Shown: piece after piece, positions 25,901 through 38,700 of the stretch
Position numbering within the stretch: position 1 is the first letter of the stretch
Layout: the number at the start of each line of letters is the position of its first letter
From: Mastigias papua
Taxonomy: Eukaryota; Cnidaria; Scyphozoa; Rhizostomeae; Mastigiidae
NCBI GenBank assembly: GCA_964019165.1
Contig: OZ025280.1
Span: 9,108,428 to 9,172,427, forward strand
Reading direction: 5' to 3'
Length of the DNA stretch: 64,000 nucleotides
The notes under the pieces: model-generated
Databases searched by the model: none
What the model was told of the DNA's origin: nothing
What the model saw: only the letters and a program-made list of their open reading frames with translations
Program-made: the position numbers and the translations under genes

Positions 25901-28900
25901 TCGTTTAGTGCCTTAGATTGACACACTTCCACTCAATGTCAAACATACAAAAGTATATGCACATGTATGTTGTTATAGCTTGCAATGGGCCTAAACTGCA
26001 TAAGTGAGCAAACACTGACAGTACAGCAACCAATACAGATCTAATGGTGATACGATTTTATAACTACTCCATTGACAGCAAAGATGTGTTTAGATTATGG
26101 GTTTGAACTATGCAACACGTTATTATAGTCAAATGTAGCACTTACAAAGTATAGTCAGTTTTGGTACATGTAAAGCACTTTAGAGCTGTATTTAGTGTAA
26201 AAACAAAGACCAGCGCTCATTTGACTACGAAGCATTGTCTAAACTACTGGTATCAGTGTAACTGTAGATGTTAAAGTCGATTAGTGCCTTAGATTGACAC
26301 ACTTCCACTCAATGTCAAACATACAACAGTATATGCACATGTATGTTGTTATAGCTTGCAATGGGCCTAAACTGCATAAGTGAGCAAACACTGACAATAC
26401 AGCAACCAATACAGATCTAATGGTGATACGATATTATAAATACTCCATTGACAGCAAAGATGTGTTTAGATTATGGTTTTGAACTATGCAACACGTTATT
26501 ATAGTCAAATGTAGCACTTACATAGTATAGTCAGTTTTGGTACATGTAAAGCACTTTAAAGCTGTAGTTAGTGTTAAAACACAGACTAACGCTCATTTGA
26601 CTACGAAGCATTGTCTAAACTACTGGTATCAGTGTAACTGTAGATGTTAAAGTCGATTAGTGCCTTAGATTGACACACTTCCACTTAATGTCAAACATAC
26701 AACAGTATATGCACATGTATGTTGTTATAGCTTGCAATGGGCCTAAACTGCATAAGTGAGCAATCACTGACAATACAGCAACCAATACAGATCTAATGGT
26801 GATACGATATTATATATACTCCACTGACAGCAAAGATGTGTTTAGATTATGGTTTTGAACTATGCAACACGTTATTATAGTCAAATGTAGCACTTACATA
26901 GTATAGTCAGTTTTGGTACATGTAAAGCACTTTAAAGCTGTAGTTAGTGTAAAAACAAAAACTAACGCTCATTTGACTACGAAACATTGTCTAAACTACT
27001 GGTATCAATGTAACTGTAGATGTTAAAGTCGTTTAGTGCCTTAGATTGACACACTTCCACTCAATGTCAAACATACAACAGTATATGCACATGTATGTTG
27101 TTATAGCTTGCAATGGGCCTAAACTGCATAAGTGAGCAAACACTGACAATACAGCAACCAATACAGATCTAATGGTGATACGATATTATAAATGCTCGAT
27201 TGACAGCAAAGATGTGGTTAGAATTATGGTTTTGAACTATGCAACACGTTATTATAGTCAAATGTAGCACTTACATAGTATAGTCAGTTTTGGTACATGT
27301 AAAGCACTTTAAAGCTGTAGTTAGTGTTAAAACAAAGGCTAACGCTCATTTGACTACGAAACATTGTCTAAACTACTGGTATCAATGTAACTATAGATGT
27401 TAAAGTCGTTTAGTGCCTTAGATTGACACACTTCCACTCAATGTCAAACATACAACAGTATATACACATGTATGTTGTTATAGCTTGCAATGGGCCTAAA
27501 CTGCATAAGTGAGCAATCACTGACAATACAGCAACCAATACAGATCTAATGGTGATACGATATTATATATACTCCACTGACAGCAAAGATGTGTTTAGAT
27601 TATGGTTTTGAACTATGCAACACGTTATTATAGTCAAATGTAGCTCTTACATAGTATAGTCAGTTTTGGTACATGTAAAGCACTTTAGAGCTGTATTTAG
27701 TGTAAAAACAAAGACTAACGCTCATTTGACTACGAAGCATTGTCTAAACTACTGGTATCAGTGTAACTGTAGATGTTAAAGTCGATTAGTGCCTTAGATT
27801 GACACACTTCCACTCAATGTCAAACATACAACAGTATATGCACATGTATGTTGTTATAGCTTGCAATGGGCCTAAACTGCATAAGTGAGCAAACACTGAC
27901 AGTACAGCAACCAATACAGATCTAATGGTGATACGATATTATAAATACTCCATTGACAGCAAAGATGTGTTTAGATTATGGTTTTGAACTATGCAACACG
28001 TTATTATAGTCAAATGTAGCACTTACATAGTATAGTCAGTTTTGGTACATGTAAAACACTTTAAAGCTGTAGTTAGTGTTAAAACAAAGACTAACGCTCA
28101 TTTGACTACGAAACATTGTCTAAACTACTGGTATCAGTGTAACTGTAGATGTTAAAGTTGATTAGTGCCTTAGATTGATACACTTCCACTCAATGTCAAA
28201 CATACAACAGTATATGCACATGTATGTTGTTATAGCTTGCAATGGGCCTAAACTGCATAAGTGAGCAAACACTGAAAATACAGCAACCAATACAGATCTA
28301 ATGGTGATACGATATTATAAATACTCCATTGACAGCAAAGATGTGGTTAGAATTATGGTTTCGAACTATGCAACACGTTATTATAGTCAAATGTAGCACT
28401 TACATAGTATAGTCAGTTTTGGTACATGTAAAGCACTGTAAAGCTGTAGTTAGTGTAAACACAAAGACGAACCCTCATTTGACTACGAAACATTGTCTAA
28501 ACTACTGGTATCAGTGTAACTGTAGATGTTAAAGTCGATTAGTGCCTTAGATTGACACACTTCCACTCAATGTCAAACATACAACAGTATATGCACATGT
28601 ATGTTGTTATAGCTTGCAATGGGCCTAAACTGCATAAGTGAGCAAACACTGACAATACAGCAACCAATACAGATCTAATGGTGATACGATATCATAAATA
28701 CTCCATTGACAGCAAAGATGTGTTTAGATTATGGTTTTGAACTATGCAACACGTTATTATAGTCAAATGTAGCACTTACATAGTATTGTCAGTTTTGGTA
28801 CATGTAAAGCACTTTAAAGCTGTATGTAGTGTAAAAACAAAGACTAACCCTCATTTGACTACGAAACATTGTCTAAACTACTGGTATCAGTGTAACTGTA

Positions 28901-28958
28901 GATGTTAAAGTCGTTTAGTGCCTTATATTGACACACTTCCACTCAATGTCAAACATAC
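22939..28958. repeat. Monomers M62-M77, mixed types with a loose 3- to 5-unit order
   Basis: Units start at 22939, 23315, 23691, 24067, 24444, 24820, 25196, 25573, 25949, 26325, 26701, 27077, 27454, 27830, 28206 and 28583. AAATGCTCGATTG first appears here, at 24181, with partners at 25310 and 27191. These units (M65, M68, M73) are 377 bp and are each followed by a GAGCAATCACTG/TATATATAC unit (M66, M69, M74). CGAAGCATTG is a local allele (M66, M70, M71, M74). M76 is also 377 bp. The spacing of this pair (1,129 then 1,881 bp) shows irregular HOR order. Confidence 0.75.
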
Positions 28959-31900
28959 AACAGTATATGCACATGTATGTTGTTATAGCTTGCAATGGGC
29001 CTAAACTGCATAAGTGAGCAAACACTGACAATACAGCAACCAATACAGATCTAATGGTGATACGATATTATAAATACTCCATTGACAGCAATGATGTGTT
29101 TAGATTATGGTTTTGAACTATGCAAAACGTTATTATAGTCAAATGTAGCACTTACATATGATAGTCAGGTTTGGTACATGTAAAGCACTTTAAAACTGTA
29201 GTTAGTGTAAAAACAAAGACTAACGCTCATTTGACTACGAAACATTGTCTAAGCTACTGGTATCAGTGTAACTATAGATGTTAAAGTCGTTTAGTGCCTT
29301 AGATTGACACACTTCCACTCAATGTCAAACATACAACAGTATATGCACATGTATGTTGTTATAGCTTGCAATGGGCCTAAACTGCATAAATGAGCAATCA
29401 CTGACAATACAGCAACCAATACAGATCTAATGGTGATACGATTTTATAAATACTCCAATGACAGCAAAGATGTGTTTAGATTATGGTTTTGAACTATGCA
29501 ACACGTTATTATAGTCAAATGTAGCACTTACATAGTATAGTCAGTTTTGGTACATGTAAAGCACTTTAAAGCTGTAGTTAGTGTTAAAACAAAGGCTAAC
29601 GCTCATTTGACTACGAAACATTGTCTAAACTACTGGTATCAATGTAACTATAGATGTTAAAGTCGTTTAGTGCCTTAGATTGACACACTTCCACTCAATG
29701 TCAAACATACAACAGTATATGCACATGTATGTTGTTATAGCTTGCAATGGGCCTAAACTGCATAAGTGAGCAAACACTGACAATACAGCAACCAATACAG
29801 ATCTAAAGGTGATGCGATAGTATAAATACTCCATTGACAGCAAAGATGTGTTTAAATTATGGTTTTGAACTATGCAACACGTTATTATAAACCAAATGTA
29901 GCACTTACATAGTATAGTCAGTTTTGGTACATTTAAAGCACTTTAAAGCTGTAGTTAGTGTAAAAACAAAGACTAACGCTCATTTGACTACGAAACATTG
30001 TCTAAACTACTGGTATCAGTGTAACTGTAGATGTTAAAGTCGTTTAGTGCCTTAGATTGACACACTTCCACTCAATGTCAAACATACAACAGTATATGCA
30101 CATTTATGTTGTTATAGCTTGCAATGGGCCTAAACTGCATAAGTGAGCAAACACTGACAATACAGCAACCAATACAGATCTAATGGTGATACGATATTAT
30201 AAATGCCTGATTGACAGCAAAGATGTGTTTAAATTATGGTTTTGAACTATGCAACACGTTATTATAAACCAAATGTAGCACTTACATAGTATAGTCAGTT
30301 TTGGTACATTTAAAGCACTTTAAAGCTGTAGTTAGTGTAAAAACAAAGACTAACGCTCATTTGACTACGAAACATTGTCTAAACTACTGGTATCAGTGTA
30401 ACTGTAGATGTTAAAGTCGTTTAGTGCCTTAGATTGACACACTTCCACTCAATGTCAAACATACAACAGTATATGCACATTTATGTTGTTATAGCTTGCA
30501 ATGGGCCTAAACTGCATAAGTGAGCAAACACTGACAATACAGCAACCAATACTTATCTACTGGTTATACGATTTTATAAATACTCCACTGACAGCAAAGA
30601 TGTGTTTAGATTATGGTTTTGAACTATGCAACACGTTATTATAGTCAAATGTAGCACTTACATAGTATAGTCAGTTTTGGTACATGTAAAGCACTTTAAA
30701 GCTGTAGTTAGTGTAAAAACAAAGACTAACGCTCATTTGACTACGAAACATTGTCTAAACTACTGGTATCAGTGTAACTGTAGATGTTAAAGTCGTTTAG
30801 TGCCTTATATTGACACACTTCCACTCAATGTCAAACATACAACAGTATATGCACATGTATGTTGTTATAGCTTGCAATGGGCCTAAACTGCATAAGTGAG
30901 CAAACACTGACAATACAGCAACCAATACAGATCTAATGGTGATACGATATTATAAATGCTCGATTGATAGCAAAGATGTGTTTAGATTATGGTTTTGAAC
31001 TATGCAACACGTTATTATAGTCAAATGTAGCACTTACAAAGTATAGTCAGTTTTGGTACATGTAAAGCACTTTAAAGCTGTAGTTAGTGTAAAAACAAAG
31101 ACTAACGCTCATTTCACTACGAAACATTGTCTAAACTACTCGTATCAGTGTAACTGTAGATGTTAAAGTCGTGTAGTGCCTTAGATTGACACACTTCCAC
31201 TCAATGTCAAACATACAACAGTATATGCACATGTATGTTGTTATAGCTTGCAATGGGCCTAAACTGCATAAGTGAGCAAACACTGACAATACAGCAACCA
31301 ATACAGATCTAATGGTGATACGATATTATATATACTCCACTGACAGCAAAGATGTGTGTAGATTATGGTTTTGAACTATGCAACACGTTATTATAGTCAA
31401 ATGTAGCACTTACATAGTATAGTCAGTTTTGGTACATGTAAAGCACTTTAAAGCTGTAGTTAGTGTAAAAACAAAGACTAACGCTCATTTCACTACGAAA
31501 CATTGTCTAAACTACTGGTATCAGTGTAACTGTAGATGTTAAAGTCGTTTAGTGCCTTAGATTGACACACTTCCACTCAATGTCAAACATACAACAGTAT
31601 ATGCACATGTATGTTGTTATAGCTTGCAATGGGCCTAAACTGCATAAGTGAGCAAACACTGACAATACAGCAACCAATACAGATCTAATGGTGATACGAT
31701 TTTATAAATACTCCATTGACAGCAAAGATGTGTTTAGATTATGGTTTTGAACTATGCAACACGTTATTATAGTCAAATGTAGCACTTACAAAGTATAGTC
31801 AGTTTTGGTACATGTAAAGCAATTTAGAGCTGTATTTAGTGTAAAAATAAAGACTAACGCTCATTTGACTACGAAACATTGTCTAAACTACTGGTATCAA

Positions 31901-32344
31901 TGTAACTATAGATGTTAAAGTCGTTTAGTGCCTTAGATTGACACACTTCCACTCAATGTCAAACATACAACAGTATATGCACATGTATGTTGTTATAGCT
32001 TGCAATGGGCCTAAACTGCATAAGTGAGCAAACACTGAAAATACAGCAACCAATACTTATCTAATGGTTATACGATTTTATAAATACTCCACTGACAGCA
32101 AAGATGTGTTTAGATTATGGTTTTGAACTATGCAACACGTTATTATAGTCAAATGTAGCACTTACATAGTATAGTCAGTTTTTGTACATGTAAAGCACTT
32201 TAAAGCTGTAGTTAGTGTAAAAACAAAGACTAACGCTCATGTGACTACGAAACATTGTCTAAACTACTGGTATCAGTGTAACTGTAGATGTTAAAGTCGT
32301 TTAGTGCCTTAGATTGACACACTTCCACTCAATGTCAAACATAC
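28959..32344. repeat. Monomers M78-M86, diverged units
   Basis: Units start at 28959, 29335, 29711, 30088, 30465, 30841, 31217, 31593 and 31969. M80 and M81 are a pair sharing TTATAAACCAAATG and ACATTTAAAGC, both 377 bp. M82 and M86 share ACTTATCTA followed by GGTTATACGATTTT. I see no longer order. Private changes per unit are more frequent than in the first 23 kb. Confidence 0.75.
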
Positions 32345-35300
32345 AACAGTATATGCACATGTATGTTGTTATAGCTTGCAATGGGCCTAAACTGCATAAG
32401 TGAGCAATCACTGACAATACAGCAACCAATACAGATCTAATGGTGATACGATATTATAAATACTCCATTGACAGCAAAGATGTGTTTAGATTATGGTTTT
32501 TGAACTATGCAACACGTTATTATAGTCAAATGTAGCACTTACATAGTATAGTCAGTTTTGGTACGTGTACAGCACTTTAAAGCTGTATTTAGTGTAAAAA
32601 CAAAGACTAACGCTCATTTGACTACGAAACATTGTCTAAACTACTGGTATCAGTGTAACTGTAGATGTTAAAGTCGTTTAGTGCCTTAGATTGACACACT
32701 TCCACTCAATGTCAAACATACAACAGTATATGCACATGTATGTTGTTATAGCTTGCAATGGGCCTAAACTGCATAAGTGAGCAATCACTGACAATACAGC
32801 AACCAATACAGATCTAATGGTGATACGATATTATAAATACTCCATTGACAGCAAAGATGTGTTTAGATTATGGTTTTTGAACTATGCAACACGTTATTAT
32901 AGTCAAATGTAGCACTTACATAGTATAGTCAGTTTTGGTACGTGTACAGCACTTTAAAGCTGTATTTAGTGTAAAAACAAAGACTAGCGCTCATTTGACT
33001 ACGAAACATTGTCTAAACTACTAGTATCAGTGTAACTGTAGATGTTAAAGTCGTTTAGTGCCTTAGATTGACACACTTCCACTCAATGTCAAACATACAA
33101 CAGTATATGCACATGTATGTTGTTATAGCTTGCAATGGGCCTAAACTGCATAAGTGAGCAATCACTGACAATACAGCAACCAATACAGATCTAATGGTGA
33201 TACGATATTATAAATACTCCATTGACAGCAAAGATTTGGTTAGACTTATGGTTTTGAACTATGCAACACGTTATTATAGTCAAATGTAGCACTTACATAG
33301 TATAGTCAGTTTTGGTACATGTAAAGCACTTTACAGCTGTAGTTAGTGTAAAAACAAAAACTAACGCTCATTTGACTACGAAACATTGTCTAAACTACTG
33401 GTATCAATGTAACTGTAGATGTTAAAGTCGTTTAGTGCCTTAGATTGACACACTTCCACTCAATGTCAAACATACAACAGTATATGCACATGTATGTTGT
33501 TATAGCTTGCAATGGGCCTAAACTGCATAAGTGAGCAATCACTGACAATACAGCAACCAATACAGATCTAATGGTGATACGATATTATATATACTCCACT
33601 GACAGCAAAGATGTGTTTAGATTATGGTTTTGAACTATGCAACACGTTATTATAGTCAAATGTAGCACTTACATAGTATAGTCAGTTTTGGTACATGTAA
33701 AGCACTTTAAGGCTGTAGTTAGTGTTAAAACAAAGGCTAACGCTCATTTGACTACGAAACATTGTCTAAACTACTGGTATCAGTGTAACTGTAGATGTTA
33801 AAGTCGTTTAGTGCCTTAGATTGACACACTTCCACTCAATGTCAAACATACAACAGTATATGCACATGTATGTTGTTATAGCTTGCAATGGGCCTAAACT
33901 GCATAAGTGAGCAATCACTGACAATACAGCAACCAATACAGATCTAATGGTGATACGATATTATAAATACTCCATTGACAGCAAAGATGTGTTTAGATTA
34001 TGGTTTTTGAACTATGCAACACGTTATTATAGTCAAATGTAGCACTTACATAGTATAGTCAGTTTTGGTACGTGTACAGCACTTTAAAGCTGTATTTAGT
34101 GTAAAAACAAAGACTAGCGCTCATTTGACTACGAAACATTGTCTAAACTACTAGTATCAGTGTAACTGTAGATGTTAAAGTCGTTTAGTGCCTTAGATTG
34201 ACACACTTCCACTCAATGTCAAACATACAACAGTATATGCACATGTATGTTGTTATAGCTTGCAATGGGCCTAAACTGCATAAGTGAGCAATCACTGACA
34301 ATACAGCAACCAATACAGATCTAATGGTGATACGATATTATAAATACTCCATTGACAGCAAAGATTTGGTTAGACTTATGGTTTTGAACTATGCAACACG
34401 TTATTATAGTCAAATGTAGCACTTACATAGTATAGTCAGTTTTGGTACATGTAAAGCACTTTACAGCTGTAGTTAGTGTAAAAACAAAAACTAACGCTCA
34501 TTTGACTACGAAACATTGTCTAAACTACTGGTATCAATGTAACTGTAGATGTTAAAGTCGTTTAGTGCCTTAGATTGACACACTTCCACTCAATGTCAAA
34601 CATACAACAGTATATGCACATGTATGTTGTTATAGCTTGCAATGGGCCTAAACTGCATAAGTGAGCAAACACTGACAATACAGCAACCAATACAGATCTA
34701 ATGGTGATACGATATTATAAATACTCCATTGACAGCAAAGATGTGGTTAGAATTATGGTTTTGAACTATGCAACACGTTATTATAGTCAAATGTAGCACT
34801 TACATAGTATTGTCAGTTTTGGTACATGTAAAGCACTTTAAAGCTGTAGTTAGTGTTAAAACAAAGGCTAACGCTCATTTGACTACGAAACATTGTCTAA
34901 ACTACTGGTATCAGTGTAACTGTAGATGTTAAAGTCGTTTAGTGCCTTAGATTGACACACTTCCACTCAATGTCACACATACAACAGTATATGCACATGT
35001 ATGTTGTTATAGCTTGCAATGGGCCTAAACTGCATAAGTGAGCAAACACTGACAATACAGCAACCAATACAGATCTAATGGTGATGCGATATTATAAATA
35101 CTCGATTGACAGCAAAGATGTGTTTAGATTATGGTTTTGAACTATGCAACACGTTATTATAAGTCAAATGTGGCACTTACATAGTATAGTCAGTTTTGGT
35201 ACATGTAAAGCACTTTAAAGCTGTAGTTGGTGTAAAAACAAAGACTAACGCTCATTTGACTACGAAACATTGTCTAAACTACTGGTATCAGTGTAACTGT

Positions 35301-35735
35301 AGATGTTAAAGTCGTTTAGTGCCTTAGATTGACACACTTCCCCTCAATGTCAAACATACAACAGTATATGCACATGTATGTTGTTATAGCTTGCAATGGG
35401 CCTAAACTGCATAAGTGAGCAATCACTGACAATACAGCAACCAATACAGATCTAATGGTGATACGATATTATATATACTCCACTGACAGCAAAGATGTGT
35501 TTAGATTATGGTTTTGAACTATGCAACACGTTATTATAGTCAAATGTAGCACTTACATAGTATAGTCAGTTTTGGTACATGTAAAGCACTTTAAGGCTGT
35601 AGTTAGTGTTAAAACAAAGGCTAACGCTCATTTGACTACGAAACATTGTCTAAACTACTGGTATCAGTGTAACTGTAGATGTTAAAGTCGTTTAGTGCCT
35701 TAGATTGACACACTTCCACTCAATGTCAAACATAC
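32345..35735. repeat. Monomers M87-M95, 1,130-bp offset duplication
   Basis: Units start at 32345, 32722, 33099, 33476, 33852, 34229, 34606, 34983 and 35360. M88-M89 recur as M91-M92 at +1,130 bp. M88/M91 carry the extra T of GGTTTTTGAAC plus GGTACGTGTACAGC and ACTAGTATC. M89/M92 carry GATTTGGTTAGACTT and TTTACAGCTG. M87 is a close relative of M88. M94 carries TTATAAGTC (377 bp) and CTTCCCCTC. M90 and M95 are the same type, and M101 matches them. Confidence 0.82.
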
Positions 35736-38700
35736 AACAGTATATACACATGTATGTTGTTATAGCTTGCAATGGGCCTAAACTGCATAAGTGAGCAAAC
35801 ACTGACAATACAGCAACCAATACAGATCTAATGGTGATACGATATTATAAATGCTCGATTGACAGCAAAGATGTGTTTAGATTATGGTTTTGAACTATGC
35901 AACACGTTATTATAGTCAAATGTAGCACTTACATAGTATAGTCAGTTTTGGTACATGTAAAGCACTTTAAGGCTGTAGTTAGTGTTAAAACAAAGGCTAG
36001 CGCTCATTTGACTACGAAACATTGTCTAAACTACTGGTATCAGTGTAACTGTAGATGTAAAAGTCGTTTAGTGCCTTAGATTGACACACTTCCACTCAAT
36101 GTCAAACATACAACAGTATATACACATGTATGTTGTTATAGCTTGCAATGGGCCTAAACTGCATAAGTGAGCAAACACTGACAATACAGCAACCAATACA
36201 GATCTAATGGTGATACGATATTATAAATGCTCGATTGACAGCAAAGATGTGTTTAGATTATGGTTTTGAACTATGCAACACGTTATTATAGTCAAATGTA
36301 GCACTTACATAGTATAGTCAGTTTTGGTACATGTAAAGCACTTTAAAGCTGTAGTTAGTGTTAAAACAAAGACTAACGCTCAATTGACTACGACACATTG
36401 TCTAAACTACTGGCATCAGTGTAACTGTAGATGTTAAAGTCGTTTAGTGCCTTAGATTGACACACTTCCACTCAATGTGAAACATACAACAGTATATGCA
36501 CATGTATGTTGTTATAGCTTGCAATAGGCCTAAACTGCATAAGTGAGCAAACACTGACAATACAGCAACCAATACAGATCTAATGCTGATAGGATATTAT
36601 AAATGCTCGATTGACAGCAAAGATGTGTTTAGATTATGGTTTTGAACTATGCAACACCTTATTATAGTCAAATGTAGCACTTACATAGTATAGTCAGTTT
36701 TGGTACATGTAAAGCACTTTAAAGCTGTATTTAGTGTAAAAACAAAGACTAACGCTCATTTGACTACGAAACATTGTCTAAACTACTGGTATCAGTGTAA
36801 CTGTAGATGTTAAAGTCGTTTAGTGCCTTAGATTGACACACTTCCACTCAATGTCAAACATACAACAGTATATGCACATGTATGTTGTTATAGCTTGCAA
36901 TGGGCTTAAACTGCATAAGTGAGCAATCACTGACAATACAGCAACCAATACAGATCTAATGGTGATACGAGTTTATAAATACTCCACTGACAGCAAAGAT
37001 GTGTTTAGATTATGGTTTTGAACTATGCAACACGTTATTATAGTCAAATGTAGCACTTACATAGTATAGTCAGTTTTGGTACATGTAAAGCACTTTAAAG
37101 CTGTAGTTAGTGTAAAAACAAAGACTAACGCTCATTTCACTACGAAGCATTGTCTAAACTACTGGAATCAGTGTAACTGTAGATGTTAAAGTCGTTTAGT
37201 GCCTTAGATTGACACTCTTCCACTCAATGTCAAACATACAACAGTATATGCACATGTATGTTATTATAGCTTGCAATGGGCCTAAACTGCATAAGTGAGC
37301 AAACACTGACAATACAGCAACCAATACAGATCTAATGCTGATAGGATATTATAAGTGCTCGATTGACAGCAAAGATGTGTTTAGATTATGGTTTTGAACT
37401 ATGCAACACGTTATTATAGTCAAATGTAGCACTTACATAGTATAGTCAGTTTTGGTACATGTAAAGCACTTTAAGGCTGTAGTTGGTGTAAAAACAAAGA
37501 CTAACGCTCATTTGACTACGAAACATTGTCTAAACTACTGGTATCAGTGTAACTGTAGATGTTAAAGTCGTTTAGTGCCTTAGATTGACACACTTCCCCT
37601 CAATGTCAAACATACAACAGTATATGCACATGTATGTTGTTATAGCTTGCAATGGGCCTAAACTGCATAAGTGAGCAATCACTGACAATACAGCAACCAA
37701 TACAGATCTAATGGTGATACGATATTATATATACTCCACTGACAGCAAAGATGTGTTTAGATTATGGTTTTGAACTATGCAACACGTTATTATAGTCAAA
37801 TGTAGCACTTACATAGTATAGTCAGTTTTGGTACATGTAAAGCACTTTAAGGCTGTAGTTAGTGTTAAAACAAAGGCTAACGCTCATTTGACTACGAAAC
37901 ATTGTCTAAACTACTGGTATCAGTGTAACTGTAGATGTTAAAGTCGTTTAGTGCCTTAGATTGACACACTTCCACTCAATGTCAAACATACAACAGTATA
38001 TACACATGTATGTTGTTATAGCTTGCAATGGGCCTAAACTGCATAAGTGAGCAAACACTGACAATACAGCAACCAATACAGATCTAATGGTGATACGATA
38101 TTATAAATGCTCGATTGACAGCAAAGATGTGTTTAGATTATGGTTTTGAACTATGCAACACCTTATTATAGTCAAATGTAGCACTTACATAGTATAGTCA
38201 GTTTTGGTACATGTAAAGCACTTTAAAGCTGTAGTTAGTGTTAAAACAAAGACTAACGCTCAATTGACTACGAAACATTGAGCTGCTCTTATTATAGTCA
38301 AATGTAGCACTTACATAGTATAGTCAGTTTTGGTACATGTAAAGCACTTTAAAGCTGTATTTAGTGTAAAAACAAAGACTAACGCTCATTTGACTACGAA
38401 ACATTGTCTAAACTACTGGTATCAGTGTAACTGTAGATGTTAAAGTCGTTTAGTGCCTTAGATTGACACACTTCCACCTAATGTCAAACATACAACAGTA
38501 TATGCACATGTATGTTGTTATAGCTTGCAATGGGCTTAAACTGCATAAGTGAGCAAACACTGACAATACAGCAACCAATACAGATCTAATGCTGATAGGA
38601 TATTATAAGTGCTCGATTGACAGCAAAGATGTGTTTAGATTATGGTTTTGAACTATGCAACACGTTATTATAGTCAAATGTAGCACTTACATAGTATAGT

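Noticed and set aside
28340..28360. Pol III B-box-like GGTTTCGAACTATGC in M76
   Set aside because: It arises from one T-to-C change in a single unit. No A box, tRNA fold or terminator is seen at the right spacing, and the consensus form GGTTTTGAAC does not match.
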